DNA of 59,921 nt, from assembly GCF_027706725.1 (NCBI RefSeq), contig NZ_JAQFWQ010000038.1, positions 1 through 59,921 of the forward strand. The letters run 5' to 3'. Below, one piece after another: positions 59,416-59,921 of this stretch (position 1 is the stretch's first letter; the number at the start of each line of letters is the position of its first letter). A program made the position numbers and the translations under genes. This DNA is from Nocardiopsis endophytica (lineage in GTDB: Bacteria > Actinomycetota > Actinomycetes > Streptosporangiales > Streptosporangiaceae). The notes beneath the pieces are model-generated. The model searched no databases, was not told the DNA's origin, and worked only from the letters and a program-made list of their open reading frames with translations.

Positions 59416-59631
59416 AGGCCTCTCCGGGGGATATGAAGATGGGGGCCGCAATGCTACCGATGGAGATCATCCCAGCGCTTGGGCCCAGGGGCCCCAAAGG
59501 GCCCACTCTCCGCACAGCGGCGTCGCCCCGGAGCGGTGAGTACTACCGTGCCCTGTATACAAGAAGGGCCTCGTGATGGTGCCGGAGGAAGATCGTCTCC
59601 TCTATGTCTCCATCAATGGGCCCAAACGACC

Positions 59632-59664
59632 GCAGGCCGGGACCGTTGAACGGTCCCGGCCTGC
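59632..59664 (-). terminator. Terminator of the tRNA operon
   Basis: A 16-bp hairpin (GCAGGCCGGGACCGTT with its complement) lies 12 bases beyond the 3' end of tRNA-Val, in the direction of tRNA transcription. Confidence 0.75.
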
Positions 59665-59675
59665 GGGAATGCGCG

Positions 59676-59749
59676 TGGGCGATACAGGATTCGAACCTGT
59701 GACCTCTACCGTGTCAAGGTAGCGCTCTAACCAACTGAGCTAACCGCCC
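59676..59749 (-). tRNA. tRNA-Val (GAC)
   Basis: The leftward sequence begins GGGCGGTTAGCTCAG, has anticodon arm CTACC-TTGACAC-GGTAG with GAC in the loop, GGTTCGAATC in the T loop and acceptor complement ATCGCCC plus discriminator A. CCA is not encoded. Confidence 0.95.
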
Positions 59750-59750
59750 G

Positions 59751-59825
59751 TGGAGGCGGAGACGGGAATCGAACCCGTGTACAGGGATTTGCAGTCCCTT
59801 GCCTAAGCCACTCGGCCACTCCGCC
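59751..59825 (-). tRNA. tRNA-Cys (GCA)
   Basis: It begins GGCGGAGTGGCCGAGTGG, with anticodon arm AGGGA-CTGCAAA-TCCCT (GCA), T arm ACGGGTTCGATTCCCGT and acceptor CTCCGCC, followed by T and an encoded CCA. It is separated from tRNA-Val by one base, so the two are processed from one transcript. Confidence 0.95.
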
Positions 59826-59867
59826 ATGAGCCGTGCGGCGTTTCGAGTGCCCCATACGGCTTCTCCG

Positions 59868-59921
59868 AGCGGACGACGGGATTCGAACCCGCGACCCTCA
59901 CCTTGGCAAGGTGATGCTCTA
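59868..59921 (-). tRNA. tRNA-Gly (GCC), 5' part outside the window
   Basis: The 3' part is present: anticodon arm CACC-TTGCCAA-GGTG (GCC), T loop GGTTCGAATCC and acceptor CGTCCGC. The acceptor 5' strand and D arm lie beyond base 59921. With Cys and Val it forms the Gly-Cys-Val order often seen in actinomycetes. Confidence 0.92.

Overview
The window looks like chromosomal DNA of a high-GC actinomycete, most likely a Nocardiopsis-like member of the Streptosporangiales. Grounds are the very high G+C in third codon positions, frequent GTG starts, ATGA or GTGA overlaps inside operons, the family mix (MltR/XRE-SDR pair, ECF41 sigma factor, MT0933-type antitoxin) and a Gly-Cys-Val tRNA run. The genus is an inference. 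No insertion sequence, phage module, CRISPR array or replication origin is visible.

Layout. 1-655 is non-coding and repeat-rich. 656-1360 is a lone glutamine amidotransferase. 1487-8462 is a sugar-acid catabolic operon: a divergent GntR regulator, an MFS porter, a 5-dehydrogenase, mannonate dehydratase, a PfkB kinase and fructuronate reductase. It is best read as L-gulonate/L-idonate to D-fructuronate to D-mannonate to 2-keto-3-deoxygluconate to KDPG. 8687-12964 holds small housekeeping and unknown genes.

13015-28380 is the most interesting part. A class III (siderophore/haem/B12-type) ABC importer, a prolyl-oligopeptidase-like enzyme and a beta-propeller protein are transcribed leftward. 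They diverge from a 62-residue precursor peptide with two near-identical 30-residue units, a leader-binding E1-like protein, a CocE-like hydrolase, a YcaO cyclodehydratase, a SagB-type azoline dehydrogenase and a two-subunit ABC exporter. One Fur/Zur-like box lies inside the shared divergent promoter. I read this as a ribosomally made, azole-containing metallophore system with its own export, re-import and metal-release or processing enzymes. This is inferred from sequence only.

28600-35260 holds a small antitoxin-like gene and a second sugar-acid cluster: an FAH-family hydrolase, a pentonate-type IlvD/Edd dehydratase, an IclR regulator, a GntP permease and an unknown TIM-barrel protein. Three of its promoters carry the same paired 16-bp palindromes. 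35335-39807 has an ECF41 sigma factor with a SnoaL-like neighbour, a DUF3592 protein, an SDR/MltR divergent pair and a hypothetical gene. 40127-45478 looks like a malonate module: a MatC carrier, a FadR-type GntR regulator, a biotin-independent fused carboxyltransferase and a CaiB-type CoA-transferase, with one operator sequence shared by both promoters.

45614-47561 holds an SDR and an alpha/beta hydrolase flanking a second copy of the SDR/MltR promoter. 47654-56015 is a divergent catabolic cluster: an LLM flavin monooxygenase, a flavin reductase, an aldehyde dehydrogenase, an alpha/beta hydrolase, two DUF1185 proteins, a tautomerase, a BCCT betaine-type transporter and a GntR regulator. The gene set resembles ring-opening catabolism of an N-methylated heterocyclic betaine such as trigonelline. 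56115-59415 holds a PPOX protein, a small membrane protein, a lipoprotein and a pilin-like protein with an HEAAH metalloprotease motif. The window ends in three leftward tRNA genes, the last one cut by the edge.
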